A DNA stretch of 64,000 nt from Anoxynatronum buryatiense (GCF_900182905.1 NZ_FXUF01000013.1:1-64000); one strand, 5' to 3'; shown: positions 16,256 through 25,284, counted from the first letter of the stretch. Translations and numbers: made by a program. The notes: generated from the sequence alone by a model not told the origin.

Positions 16256-18707
16256 TGGCTTGACCTCCCCCAGGCAGTTTTAAATCGATGATTAGTTCAT
16301 CCTCATTATGAGCAAAAGTAAGGGTTACCCCAGTCACTGATGAAATTCTTCTAAAAGCCGGGACTTCCTTTAATCCGGCAACTTTCCATGCCCCCTTTGT
16401 TTCCAAGGCAATGCGTACCACAAGATCCCCTTCTTCTACTGACAGGTGAAGGAGGATGACAGCCGGAGTTGTTAGGAGGGGGCTTTCCAGTAACTCCTGG
16501 AAGTCGTCATACAATATGGATGCAGATTTGCTGCTTAAGGTAATGTTGTCCGTTTCCGTTACCATGCCCATGATGCCCATGTTTTCAGCTTCCCACAGTG
16601 ACTCCCTCAACCACAGGGCTATTTCAGCCCCGCTGCAGTCTTCACCCCCGGCTTCAAGCAATGCCAGTTGGATGCGACGTTTGCAGTAATTGACAATCAC
16701 TTTTATGTGTGCCAGTCGCCGTTGCATAACATCGGTATTTCTTTCAGCACCTTCCTTCTTGAACCATTGGTTTACATGGCTGTTGATGGTCTTCACCTTG
16801 TCTTTTACCACTGTCTCTATTTGGTCGTAAAGCTGTTGTTGTGTCCGCAGTCGAACAAGTTCACCTTCTATGTTCAGGGTGCGGGTTAATACCTGGTTCT
16901 GCCCTTCAATTGTCCTGTTTTGCTGCTCCAGGGTTTTTCTCATTTGAATCACCGTGTCAAGAGACTGGGTGACAACAGCATAACCTCCCTGGATCCGGTT
17001 AACGTCATAGAGATAATTCTCACATCCTGGTAACCTAAAGCTCATTGACAAGTTTTCCTTTGCCATTTGCTGCTTCAAATGCTCAGCCAGGGTTTCAGGC
17101 AACTGCCTGGCACATTCTGTTTCATATTCAACCTGCATTGTGTCGGAAAGTATGTGCAGGTTTACAGGTGCCTTGTGCAATAGTTTGCCCAGCTGTGTGT
17201 TATTTGGAATGAGTCTGTTGCGAAAACAAATCTCCAGAAACGCAAGTGCAAATATTCCGTAGGCAATGCTGAATTCTGATTGTCTCATGAGGGAAATGCC
17301 CAGGGAATACCCACCAAAGTAAACGGTGGAAGCCGTCAGCAACAATAGCAGTGGTACGGCTCTTTTCCACTTTGATTCGGTTTTTTCTTTCATGGCTAAG
17401 AACACAAAGACAAATATAAGGAAGAATGACCAAAAGAAAATGAAATAATAAACCCATCCGTAAGAGTAGTACAGGTCATACATGTTACCACTGGTTCCAC
17501 GGTAGAAGTAAAACACCCTTTGATGAACATCGTTGGTAAGCACCAACAATGAGAGCAGGCATGATACCAGCATGCTGGCGTTTCTCAGTCGCCGGCCCAT
17601 GGGGCTGCTATCTGTGTTGATCAGTATTTGTCCCACCCAGAGCAGTAGAACGGGAAGGAATGTAAGTGGTATATAAAACAGATACCAAAGGGCCCGGTCG
17701 AAGGGACTGCTTTGTGTCATTATTTTTATTGTGCGGACCAACATCCAGAACAGCAGCAAACCACTGATTGCAAACAACTTCTGCTGCGATGCTTTTTCAG
17801 AGATACGCATTAGCAGAAAGCCGCTCCACACAACAATTACCATCATAAAGCCCAGGTAAGACAGTGTGTTTTCCAGGCCATTGGAGGGTGTCAGCAGCCG
17901 TTCTCTAAGCACCTTTCTGCGAAAATCTGCAATGTAAAAGACAGTTTTTAGTGTTTCTCCAGGGCGATGATCTGCTATGGAAGCAACAGCATATGCACCT
18001 TCATCCGGGTATATGCCAAGGTCACAGTCACCGTTGGGAAGGCGGAAGCCTGCTCCCATTAAATCACCCGGACTTACCAGCGGCAGTTGGGTTGACTGCG
18101 TGCTCATAATCCCCACGGGTAATGACAGTGTGCCTTCTTCCGGCACAATTATTTCCAGTCGTTTTCCTTCCTTTATCAATTGTGCAGCCTGGTGGTCAAA
18201 GAGAATCGCCACCGGTGCCACTTCAGGTTCACCAGACACCAGTCGTCCCTCATTGTGAAGCAACCGTAAAAGACGCAGCGAATTGGTGTTTTCACCATTG
18301 TTGCCATCCAGGCCAATCGACATGGCCTGCAGACTGGAACCAAACACTACATGGCTCAGTTGAAACCTGTAAGGAAAGTAAACTGCATAGTCACCCTTTT
18401 CCAAACAGCGCCAACCGCTTATTTGATCACTGACCAGATCTCTGTCAACTGCAATGATGATGGTACTGATAAAATCTCTGCGATATTCTTTTGCAACACC
18501 TGCTTCCAATAATGCCTGAGCCTGGAGTTCATAAGCAATGTGCAGAGGCTCATCTGTTATGGGCAACAAAGCATCATAGTGTGGTATATCGTTGCGAAAC
18601 TGAACAGAAAGGTCCGGAGAGCCTCTGGTAATCACATTTATTGCGAGGAGCATAAAGACAAGGATGCCCACAACTGCGATGTATGTCCATTTCCCTTTTC
18701 TGGTCAT
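16248..18707 (-). CDS. Large membrane sensor protein with kinase-like C-terminus, no clear phospho-acceptor
   Basis: This protein of about 819 residues has an N-terminal membrane anchor (residues 7-25), an extracellular domain of about 260 residues, and about eight membrane segments (roughly 290-500). A cytoplasmic part follows with a coiled coil (MRKTLEQQNRTIEGQNQVLTRTLNIEGELV), then a region that only faintly resembles a histidine-kinase ATPase domain (LKLPGGG at the end). I find no H-box motif and no N box, so it is probably a signal-input partner rather than an active kinase. The start at 18707 is chosen for AAAGGA nine to ten bases upstream; an ATG at 18728 is in frame. It overlaps the kinase gene, forming a three-gene operon. 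The architecture resembles 7TM-type extracellular sensors of Firmicutes. Confidence 0.7.
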   Translation of the reverse strand: MTRKGKWTYIAVVGILVFMLLAINVITRGSPDLSVQFRNDIPHYDALLPITDEPLHIAYELQAQALLEAGVAKEYRRDFISTIIIAVDRDLVSDQISGWRCLEKGDYAVYFPYRFQLSHVVFGSSLQAMSIGLDGNNGENTNSLRLLRLLHNEGRLVSGEPEVAPVAILFDHQAAQLIKEGKRLEIIVPEEGTLSLPVGIMSTQSTQLPLVSPGDLMGAGFRLPNGDCDLGIYPDEGAYAVASIADHRPGETLKTVFYIADFRRKVLRERLLTPSNGLENTLSYLGFMMVIVVWSGFLLMRISEKASQQKLFAISGLLLFWMLVRTIKIMTQSSPFDRALWYLFYIPLTFLPVLLLWVGQILINTDSSPMGRRLRNASMLVSCLLSLLVLTNDVHQRVFYFYRGTSGNMYDLYYSYGWVYYFIFFWSFFLIFVFVFLAMKEKTESKWKRAVPLLLLLTASTVYFGGYSLGISLMRQSEFSIAYGIFALAFLEICFRNRLIPNNTQLGKLLHKAPVNLHILSDTMQVEYETECARQLPETLAEHLKQQMAKENLSMSFRLPGCENYLYDVNRIQGGYAVVTQSLDTVIQMRKTLEQQNRTIEGQNQVLTRTLNIEGELVRLRTQQQLYDQIETVVKDKVKTINSHVNQWFKKEGAERNTDVMQRRLAHIKVIVNYCKRRIQLALLEAGGEDCSGAEIALWLRESLWEAENMGIMGMVTETDNITLSSKSASILYDDFQELLESPLLTTPAVILLHLSVEEGDLVVRIALETKGAWKVAGLKEVPAFRRISSVTGVTLTFAHNEDELIIDLKLPGGGQAND

Positions 18708-18728
18708 CAATGAACATCCTTTCCCCAT

Positions 18729-19078
18729 CCATTATGGTTCAGTTTCTTCATTTTTCCAGCTCTTCATGGCATTCTGGCACATACATGCCATTGCAGTTTG
18801 TTGCAGTTTACTTCTTATTTGAACCAACCCGGCTTTATGCTGATTGGGTAGAAATGAAACAGAATATGTAACCATTTTATGATCTACCTACCATGTATTA
18901 TAATTTTGTCTATTGTTAAATGCAATCAGATTTTTATCTTATAATCTTCAGCTGTTAACGTTTCACCCTAATCCGTTCATTTTTTAATTTCCACATACTT
19001 CCATCACAAAACCATCACATTCTCCCACTATAATGAACTTGTATGATCAAACAAATAGATTAAAGAAGATGTGATGAA
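18729..19078. promoter_or_regulatory. AT-rich divergent promoter region
   Basis: This 350-base gap separates the sensor operon (minus) from the small secreted-protein gene (plus). A TATAAT near 19029-19034 is a good -10 for the plus-strand gene. Two CATCAC repeats lie just upstream (about 19001-19018), where a regulator could bind. No gene is visible. Confidence 0.4.
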
Positions 19079-19435
19079 ATGAAAAAAGTATTACAAGTAG
19101 CCGCCGTCAGTTTATTGGTTGTTGGACTCAGTGCTTCCATGGCTTTTGCCGACACGCCAGGCAGAGGAAATGCCAATGGTGCACAGCTGCGGGATATGAC
19201 CAGTTCCGTGGAAGAGCGCCTGAATTTCAAACTGGAGCGCATTGACGAACTGGTGAACCTGGGCCGGTTGACTGAAGCGCAAGCCGTTGAATTCAAAGCT
19301 CTGATCACCGAGAGAATGGAAAACTGTACCAGTGACGCTATCGGTCAGAACGTAAAAGATCCTTTGTCTATTGGCTTTGGAAGAACGAATGAAAAAGGAT
19401 TCATGAGAGGTGCGGGAAACCACTTAAATCGATAG
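19079..19435 (+). CDS. Small secreted protein, DUF2680/YckD-like
   Basis: This 118-residue protein has a clear signal peptide (MKKVLQVAAVSLLVVGLSAS, cleavage near AFA-DT). The mature part is a short charged helix pair, KLERIDELVNLGRLTEAQAVEFKALITERM, resembling the DUF2680 family in which helices are built on the pattern L(T/S)xEQAxxxKxxIxxR. Function of the family is unknown. No strong ribosome binding site is obvious (AAGAAGATGTGATGAA precedes the ATG). It stands alone, with its own terminator, divergent from the signalling operon. Confidence 0.7.
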   Translation: MKKVLQVAAVSLLVVGLSASMAFADTPGRGNANGAQLRDMTSSVEERLNFKLERIDELVNLGRLTEAQAVEFKALITERMENCTSDAIGQNVKDPLSIGFGRTNEKGFMRGAGNHLNR

Positions 19436-19456
19436 GCAACTGTCATGCTACACCAG

Positions 19457-19484
19457 AAGGGGCGGAGTGATCCGTCCCTTTTTT
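19457..19484 (+). terminator. Intrinsic terminator of the small secreted-protein gene
   Basis: AAGGGGCGGA and TCCGTCCCTT pair (one G-T wobble) around GTGA, followed by a T tract. Confidence 0.88.
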
Positions 19485-19525
19485 CATCTGAAAACTATTA
19501 GAATGCATTATCCCGGGACGTAGCA

Positions 19526-19564
19526 CCGCTTATCGCCCTCTTTCTGAAGAGGGAAATAAGCGGT
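19526..19564. repeat. Hairpin in the 3' exon flank of the group II intron
   Basis: ACCGCTTAT and ATAAGCGGT form an outer stem and CCCTCTT/AAGAGGG an inner one. It lies 13 bases beyond the intron 3' end, in the DNA that was joined to the upstream terminator before insertion. Confidence 0.6.
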
Positions 19565-19576
19565 GGGAGTCATCGG

Positions 19577-19652
19577 AATCGGGTAGATGGCTGACCCTTA
19601 GTGGGTCAGCCGACCTCCCACAGAACCGTACGTACCGTTCGGTATACGGCTC
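19577..19652 (-). ncRNA. Group II intron domains V and VI (catalytic core and branch-point helix)
   Basis: Domain V is the 32-base helix with catalytic AGC triad (GAGCCG at its 5' side) closed by GTACGGTTC. Domain VI follows after GGGAGGTC as a nine-bp stem with loop ACTAA, then a 12-base tail to the splice site. Confidence 0.85.
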
Positions 19653-19661
19653 CTCCCTTGT

Positions 19662-21080
19662 TTACACACGAACAGTCTCATAATAGTTGAGAAAATTGAG
19701 ATATCCTGCCTTTTTAAGTCTCTCAGCAGAGAGGGCTTTGGCGATAATTGGGTTACGGGCACAGCGCCAGTAGCCCTTTCTCATGTTTGCGCCTTCCCTT
19801 GCTACCCAGTCTATGATTTTCAGTTTTCTGAGCATGGTATATCGCGTTCTTACTCTTTTCCACTGTTTCCAAATTACCATTCGAGTACGTCTCCGTAACC
19901 ATTGGTCTATTCTTTGCAGCAGGCTTTTCATGTCTGCGAGTTTAAAGTAATTCACCCATCCGGTAATGAACTGTTTGAGTTTTACTTTTCTTTGCTCGTA
20001 TCCCATTCCGTTGCTTCGTGATGTGATGTGGCGTATTCTGTCTTTCATCCTTGCTACGCTTTTGGGGTGTACTCGCAAACTCGCTTCTTTCTTGCTGTTG
20101 ATGTAGAACGCATACCCTAAGAATTTTACCTTGCCTACATAGGCTACTTGTGTCTTTTCCCGGTTCACTTTGAGAAATAGTTTTCCTTCCACGAAGGGGA
20201 TGATGTTCTTTAGTGTTCTTTCTGCCGCTCTTTTGCTTTTGCAGAAGATGAGCAGGTCATCCGCGTAGCGGACAAACCTGTGCCCTCTGCGTCCCAGTTC
20301 TCTATCCAGTTCGTTCAGCAGGATGTTGCTACAAAGGGGACTAAGTGGTCCTCCCTGTGGTACGCCCAGTTTTGTTTCTTCGAATCGGCCCCTTGTGATG
20401 GCTCCGGCTTGCAGGTATTTATGGATGAGAGAGATGACTCTCCCGTCCTTGATACTCCGCGCCAGTATCTCCACCAATTTACTTTGGTTCACTGTGTCGA
20501 AGAACTTTTCCAGATCCATGTCCACGACGTATTTGTATCCGTCGCGAATGTTTTCCTGGCATGCCTTAACGGCATCATGGGTGCTTTTTCCTGGCTGGAA
20601 CCCGAAACTGTTCTTTGAGAACTGTGGTTTATAGATTGGCGTCAGAATCTGTGCAATGGCCTGTTGTATGACTCGGTCTACGGCTGTTGGTATTCCCAAC
20701 TTTCTTTTCTTCCCGTTTTCTTTGGGTATTTCTACCCGCCGTACGGGTTGTGGACGGTATTTTCCGTCCTTGATGGTCTGCCGGAGTTCTTCTTTGTTGT
20801 CTTGGAGATATTGTAGAAGTTCTTCCACTTTCATCCCGTCGACTCCGCCTGCTCCTTTGTTCTTCTTAACCCGTTTGTAGGCTTGGTTAAGGTTTTTGGG
20901 GCACAGGATTTCCTCCAGCATTCCATCTTTGGATCTGTCGGCGTTGGTGATGTTGTTTTCAGTTATCCTTGAACTGGTAAGCGCTCCCGCATACTCTTCG
21001 TGTTCCGCACTATCCCTTTGCGGCCAGCCACTGCTCTCACAGTGTTTTCTGCTATCATTCTGGTTCTTGGTAACTTTCAT
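19662..21080 (-). CDS. ltrA: Group II intron reverse transcriptase/maturase
   Basis: This 472-residue protein splices and mobilises the surrounding intron. Reverse-transcriptase motifs are in order: GAGGVDGM, RPQPVRRVEIPKENGKKRKLGIPT, QFSKNSFGFQPGKSTHDA, VDMDLEKFFDTVNQ, LGVPQGGPLSPL and the catalytic FVRYADDLLIF. The C-terminal maturase domain includes FITGWVNYFKLADM. I see no C-terminal HNH endonuclease, consistent with class C introns. The first roughly 45 residues are poorly conserved, so the true start may be internal. It ends ten bases before domain V, the normal position. Confidence 0.95.
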   Translation of the reverse strand: MKVTKNQNDSRKHCESSGWPQRDSAEHEEYAGALTSSRITENNITNADRSKDGMLEEILCPKNLNQAYKRVKKNKGAGGVDGMKVEELLQYLQDNKEELRQTIKDGKYRPQPVRRVEIPKENGKKRKLGIPTAVDRVIQQAIAQILTPIYKPQFSKNSFGFQPGKSTHDAVKACQENIRDGYKYVVDMDLEKFFDTVNQSKLVEILARSIKDGRVISLIHKYLQAGAITRGRFEETKLGVPQGGPLSPLCSNILLNELDRELGRRGHRFVRYADDLLIFCKSKRAAERTLKNIIPFVEGKLFLKVNREKTQVAYVGKVKFLGYAFYINSKKEASLRVHPKSVARMKDRIRHITSRSNGMGYEQRKVKLKQFITGWVNYFKLADMKSLLQRIDQWLRRRTRMVIWKQWKRVRTRYTMLRKLKIIDWVAREGANMRKGYWRCARNPIIAKALSAERLKKAGYLNFLNYYETVRV

Positions 21081-21485
21081 TGACTATCACCTCCAAGGGT
21101 TCCGCCCTTCACAGCACTATTTTCTGTACTGCTACTATGGCTTCATCTGACTCCTCACGATAAATCTTTTCCAACCGGGTTCGGCAAATACGCCTCTGCC
21201 GTCCGTGAGGCCTCCCCGGGTAAGGGTCGCAGTCTTTCTCTCCATCTACCTGCCGCATTTACACAAACTGATTCTGGGTAGTTATTGGACTTTGACCTGT
21301 TAGGCGGCCTTATCCTCAGTTTATGCCTGATGCGATTTCTGTTCGTCAGGCCAGAGATTTGCCGTCGCCTTCCTTTACACTCCACCTCACGATGGACGCG
21401 CTTGGCCTTGGCTATACACTTCCCACTACCGGGCGTGTTCGGGACTTTCACCCGTTAGACTGCGCCCATGCCGGGCGCACAGCGA

Positions 21486-21529
21486 AAAAGCACCGGTTCC
21501 AGGAATGTCTCCTGAGAACCAGTGCTTTT
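21486..21529 (-). terminator. Terminator hairpin that served as the intron target
   Basis: On the minus strand AAAAGCACTGGTTC pairs with GAACCGGTGCTTTT (one wobble), with an inner CAGGA/TCCTG stem and a T run. The intron begins six bases after the stem. It would have terminated transcription coming from the broken YczE-like gene. Confidence 0.88.
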
Positions 21530-21569
21530 GTATGTGTTGATCCGTTTATTGATGCATTTGTTAATCTAT

Positions 21570-21637
21570 CTACTGCTCTACTGCTCTATTTCTCTGATTC
21601 TCTATTTCTCTGTTTCTCTATTTCTCTGCCTGTTTCG
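21570..21637. repeat. Pyrimidine-rich tandem repeat (TCTCTATT/TCTCTGTT units)
   Basis: Imperfect 8-bp units (CTGCTCTA, TTTCTCTG, ATTCTCTA) repeat about eight times immediately beyond the terminator hairpin. The broken YczE-like frame reads into it on the minus strand as an Arg-Glu-rich tail, which is not native. Confidence 0.7.
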
Positions 21638-21692
21638 CTGTCATTCATGTTACACCATTTTATCTGACAGCCCCTCTGAGAAAGTACTTTGG

Positions 21693-22230
21693 CTGGCGAC
21701 TCGCCGGGGTGCCACATGATCCCGCCAAAACTGCACCACATTTTTCTGTTCAACAGCGTGAGCATCAGCCCATCCCTGGGGCTGGCTCCCAAGCCGCAGC
21801 TCATGTAGAGAGATACCCCATAGGAAAGAACGAAAAGCCCTGCCATGGAGAAACCCACCTGAGACACCAGGCCCGAAGGCGTGGGCACCACTGCCATCAG
21901 CTCCAGCAGATCGATGAAAAAACCCACAAAAAACATGTCGAAAATCGTGCCGATACCGGGATAGAATTTGAACAGCGTCATCATAACGATGATGAACAAC
22001 CCGATGATCTGGCTCCAGACACCAAAAGAAATACCGGTGACATTCGCCAGCCCCGCGTTGAGAATTCCCCAGGGGAACAGCCCGATATTGGCGTGAATCA
22101 TCATCACCGTTCCCAGCGCTGCGAGAAAAAGACCAATGATGAGCTTGGGAAAAAGACAGAACAAAGATTTGGTGAATGGCTGACCTTTTGGTCTGATTAT
22201 GTAAGCGTCAAACCTTCCCCACATGTTCAT
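21693..22230 (-). pseudogene. YczE-like membrane protein, broken copy
   Basis: This is a near-identical duplicate of the gene at 29828-30565 with two lesions. A 175-base deletion between short TGAGC repeats (intact positions 29931 and 30106) removes the last membrane segments and shifts the frame. The IS66 remnant's left end sits at 22201, replacing the native start. The reading frame now begins inside IS66 (ATG at 22230 with GGAGGG upstream), reads through the insertion end, continues in the YczE frame (IIRPKGQPFTKSLF), and ends in repeat DNA. The protein lacks its C-terminal third and is unlikely to work. Confidence 0.85.
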
Positions 22231-23192
22231 AATCCCTCCACAATGAGATAATAGCATCAAAGAAAGCGATGGACCATGAATCATGCAACCATCCGCGAAC
22301 TGCAAATCAGCCAAGTTGAAGCATACCGGAGCAGTGATAAACCTGCAAAGGTCTGGTGCGAAGAAAACCAGTTGAACCTTCACACTTTGAAATACTGGAT
22401 CAGGAAACTGAACCGTCAGGCAAAGGACAGCACCAGCCCCAATGGGTGCGTTTAAATCAGAATCCACCTACTTCTGTTGGCATCACCCTTCGAATGGGAA
22501 CTATCACCATTGAAGTCACAGATGGGTTTGATTCCCAGCTCCTTGGTGAAGTCATCCAAGTGTACCTGGCTGTGGGACCCACCGATCTCAGAAAATCCAT
22601 TGACTGCCTGTCCGTCATTGTTCAGGAACACTTTCAGCTGGATACCTTTTCCAGAGGCCTGTATGTGTTCTGCAACCGGCTCTTTGAGCTGGAAAGGGAG
22701 TTGCCAGAAGACCGTTACACTGCCCGCCTGGAACAGTCAAGGCCTGTGCTGGAGGCCTTCTTGGCGTGGCTGAAAGAAAACAAACCTCCGCCCTTCCCAA
22801 GTCACCCCTGGGAAAAGCCATTACTTACTGCTTAAACCAGTGGCTCCGGCTGGAAGGGATGGCCGACTGGAAATGTCCAACAATCGGGCAGATCGGGGCA
22901 TCAAACCCTTTGTCATTGGCCGGAAGAACTGGCTCTTTGCCAACACCTCCAAGGGAGCCAAAGCCAGTGCCATTATCTACATCATTGTAGAAACTGCCAA
23001 AGCCAATGGCTGAGTCTTACCTATTTGAAAAACTCCCCAACATGGATCTGATCGATCCAGCAGTGATGGAGAATGTTCTTCCCTGGTCAAAAGCGTTGCC
23101 GGCTTCTTGCTTCAGTGGTGCTAAGCCGCTGGTTTAGTTCATTTTATCAGGGCAGTGGTTCAGGGTCTATGTGGACAGTAATTGACGCTTAC
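22201..23192 (+). mobile_element. IS66 family remnant, copy A (both ends present, interior deleted)
   Basis: The left end GTAAGCGTCAAAC (22201) and right end GTAATTGACGCTTAC (ending 23192) are matching IS66-type inverted ends. The interior is about 1 kb instead of the usual 2.5 kb, because most of tnpB and the first half of tnpC are missing. No 8-bp target duplication matches across the ends, so the flanks have been rearranged. Confidence 0.85.
22276..23136 (+). pseudogene. Fused remains of IS66 tnpA, tnpB and tnpC
   Basis: The first 60 codons (22276-22455) encode a TnpA N-terminus (helix-turn-helix, NLHTLKYWIRKLNRQ). A frameshift leads to the TnpA C-terminus (GTITIEVTDGFD), then the TnpB start (VYLAVGPTDLRKSIDCL...GLYVFCN). 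That joins directly to the TnpC C-terminal half (RLFELERELPEDRYTARLEQ). The tnpB-tnpC joint is at the shared bases TGCAACCGGC, so it looks like a microhomology deletion. Further small deletions and frameshifts follow before the TnpC end (SCFSGAKPLV). Confidence 0.85.
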
Positions 23193-23327
23193 GTAGAAAA
23201 AGAGGGATTAAGAACTTTGTTTTGGCACGATGATTTGCATACTTTTTATCTGATTGGAAAAGTTGATGAAGAAACGATTGTCAGAATGGCGGAAAGCTTA
23301 AAGTTAAAAAAACAATTTTTAATGTAA
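23193..23327 (+). pseudogene. 3' fragment of a DUF4367-like gene
   Basis: Right after the IS66 end, 44 codons remain of a protein ending LFWHDDLHTFYLIGKVDEETIVRMAESL, a pattern typical of the C-terminus of DUF4367 proteins. The 5' part is absent, presumably removed by IS66-linked rearrangement. It has no start of its own. Confidence 0.5.
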
Positions 23328-23372
23328 CAGATTATATGATTACTCCGTTCTTAATTACAAGGAGGTGATCAT

Positions 23373-23744
23373 ATGGCAAAGTTAAAAATTATTAAATGCT
23401 GATTGTTATATTAATGATCTGTATGTTCACAGGACCAGTTTATGCATTTGATGAATTTGAGAGGAGGTCAAGTGTAAATTCTGAAGAATCAATCAATCCT
23501 TTGTTTGCGCATGCTATATTGTTTCAAAACAATTTTGACATCGCTTCAAACGGTTAAGTGTCGGTTTCATCTTACTTAACAGCTAGTAATGTGGATTCCC
23601 TTGGAATCACAATTAGTTTGCAACAATACGTCGATAATAGATGGAAAACAATATAATCGTGGTCAAATACGAATAATGGTGCTTACATGGGACTTAATGA
23701 TAGTTACTTGGTTTAGATGTTGCGTATTAACACGGGAGGTTACT
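23373..23744 (+). pseudogene. Decayed gene for a small secreted protein (DUF6147-like)
   Basis: An ATG with AAGGAGGTG upstream is followed after a few codons by a frameshift. It then continues with a hydrophobic signal-like stretch (IVILMICMFTGPVYA) and a secreted-type body with in-frame stops (LTASNVDSLGITISLQQYV, NRWKTI). The pattern of SLGITISLQ followed by SWSN resembles small clostridial secreted proteins with a beta-sandwich (DUF6147-like), but this assignment is tentative. The high AT content differs from the chromosome around it. Confidence 0.45.
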
Positions 23745-24179
23745 ATGTCAAAAAAAATAGCTTTTCATCATTTAATTACCTTGTTAATATTCGTCATATA
23801 TGCATTAGTAGGACAATACATTGAAGATTATATTAATCACTACCGAATGCAGACCTACAATCCACTTATTGTGATAAATATGATTGTTACAATGGCTTTT
23901 AACAGCGGGGTAGGAATATTACTCGCTTATGATTACTTTTTGAATGAAAAAAAGAAGGAGGGAAGTTGGAAAGTAGATAAATATAAATTATTCATAATTT
24001 GCATACCAGCTTTATTTTTATCAGTCGGATCATGGATATATTATTTAAGGATTCCAGTATTATCACATATACTCCAATTATTAGTTCATTTGAGAATCAC
24101 CGCATTGAATATTTTTCAAATACTATTTGGCTATACTTTAACAACCAGCTTTTTCAAAAATGATAGCAAAAGTCATTAA
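23745..24179 (+). CDS. Hypothetical membrane protein
   Basis: This 144-residue protein has four predicted membrane segments (about residues 6-25, 41-62, 83-103 and 113-135) and a Lys-rich loop (LNEKKKEGSWKVDKYK). I recognise no family. The ATG at 23745 has GGGAGGT five bases upstream, a convincing site. It follows the decayed secreted-protein gene closely, so they were probably one operon. Its low GC marks it as part of an acquired island between insertion-sequence remnants. It is the only apparently intact gene there. Confidence 0.65.
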   Translation: MSKKIAFHHLITLLIFVIYALVGQYIEDYINHYRMQTYNPLIVINMIVTMAFNSGVGILLAYDYFLNEKKKEGSWKVDKYKLFIICIPALFLSVGSWIYYLRIPVLSHILQLLVHLRITALNIFQILFGYTLTTSFFKNDSKSH

Positions 24180-24324
24180 TCAGTATGACTAATATTCAAT
24201 TCTATTCTGAGTTTAAAGGCGCCTTCGCACAGGGGAAATGCCCCTTGGCCCCCTTAAAAACCAAGACACCCGCAACTTAAAAACTACACTATAATACTAT
24301 TAGGTCATTAAGGAGGTGTCTCTC

Positions 24325-25130
24325 ATGGGAAGTCGCCGAAAATACAGTGATGAAGAAAAACTGCAGATGGTCAGTCGCTCTCTGAAAGGACAGTCCTTAC
24401 ATGAAATCAGTGAAGAAACAGGGATCCACCCCGCTCTCCTCAGTCGATGGCGTAAGGAATATGTGGAGACAAGCCAGTTTGGTCATAAAAAGCAGTCTTC
24501 GCCCCCGCTTTTGTTGCCAGAAGAAGCTCAGAAAGAACTGGACCGTCTTAAAAATTGACTGGAAGAAAAGAACCTTGAAATCGCAGTTCTTCGGGATATG
24601 CTAAAAAACCACTGACCTCCCTGAAGAAAACCCAGGTATTGATAAAGTGGCACGCCATGGGCTATCGGGTTCAACTGCTGTGCCATCTTGTCGGGCTGTC
24701 CAGAGCTTCCTACTGCCGACTCACCGCATTGGGCGAATGTAAGGGGAAACCAGTCCTGGCAGTGGTTCCTTCCAGTGTTACAAGATACAGCTACGACCTA
24801 AAGGGCACAAAATATGATGATCCTGGGCTGAAGAAATTGTTAGAAGACATCGTTGCCGGCGAAGGATATAACTATGGGTATCGAAAACTCACCTTTTGCT
24901 TGCGAGCAAAGCACCATATCCACATTAACAAGAAAAAGGTGTATCGTTTGTGCAAAGAAGCCCATCTTCTTAAGCCTGCAAGGAAGCCTAAAAGAAAGTC
25001 TCCCCGAGTATTGGCAAGAAATCGCTTTGTCACAGGTCCCAATCAGTTGTGGCAGGGAGATATCAAGTACGGTTACATCCATGGTGAAGAAAGAAGCTTC
25101 TACATCCTGTCTTTCATTGATGTGTTTGAA
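24325..25130 (+). pseudogene. IS3 family transposase remnant (orfA with stop, orfB truncated)
   Basis: orfA starts at the ATG 24325 (AAGGAGG upstream) with an IS3-type helix-turn-helix (SRRKYSDEEKLQMVSRSLKG... LLSRWRKEY). It stops at 24558 within the leucine-zipper region. orfB follows in another frame with the HTH_21-type segment (LLCHLVGLSRASYCRL, YNYGYRKLTFCLR) and the start of the integrase core (QLWQGDIKYGYIHGEERSFYILSFIDVF). It breaks off at about 25130, directly joined to IS66 tnpC sequence. The catalytic C-terminal part is missing, so it is inactive. Confidence 0.85.
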
Positions 25131-25284
25131 ATGTTCCCATCCGCCTGTATGGCTACCAGACCACCCAGGCCAGCAAACACCCTTGACGCCTTCCTGAAAG
25201 GCTTCAAGGGGTATCTGCACACTGACGGGTATCAGGGCTACAATCAGATTCCCGGGGTGAAAGTCATCGGCTGTTGGGCTCATT
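25131..25284 (+). pseudogene. IS66 copy B tnpC, segment left of the RIT element
   Basis: The segment encodes YGYQTTQASKHP (one frame) then FLKGFKGYLHTDGYQGYN and VIGCWAH, the core of an IS66 transposase. It is abutted on the left by IS3 orfB and interrupted on the right by the RIT element exactly after the codons for GCWAH. The reading continues at 28791 as ARRMF. Confidence 0.88.

Larger units (their letters stand above)
19577..21480 (-). mobile_element. Complete group II intron, probably class C (IIC)
   Basis: Transcribed on the minus strand, the intron starts at 21480 with GTGCGCCCGGCATGGGCG, a canonical 5' end. It ends at about 19577-19578 with CTACCCGATT. Domain V (19621-19652, GAGCCG...ACGGTT) and domain VI (hairpin GGCTGACCC-ACTAA-GGGTCAGCC) are intact, and the maturase gene fills domain IV. 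The upstream exon is a transcription-terminator hairpin ending nine bases or fewer from the splice site, the hallmark target of class C introns. Length is about 1.9 kb. The exact last base is uncertain by one. Confidence 0.9.

Noticed and set aside
16248-18707. Active histidine kinase for the large sensor
   Set aside because: No H-box histidine in the usual context and no N box or G box could be found.
22356-22835. Intact 159-residue protein in the IS66 remnant
   Set aside because: It is a chimera of TnpA, TnpB and TnpC pieces joined by deletion and frameshift.
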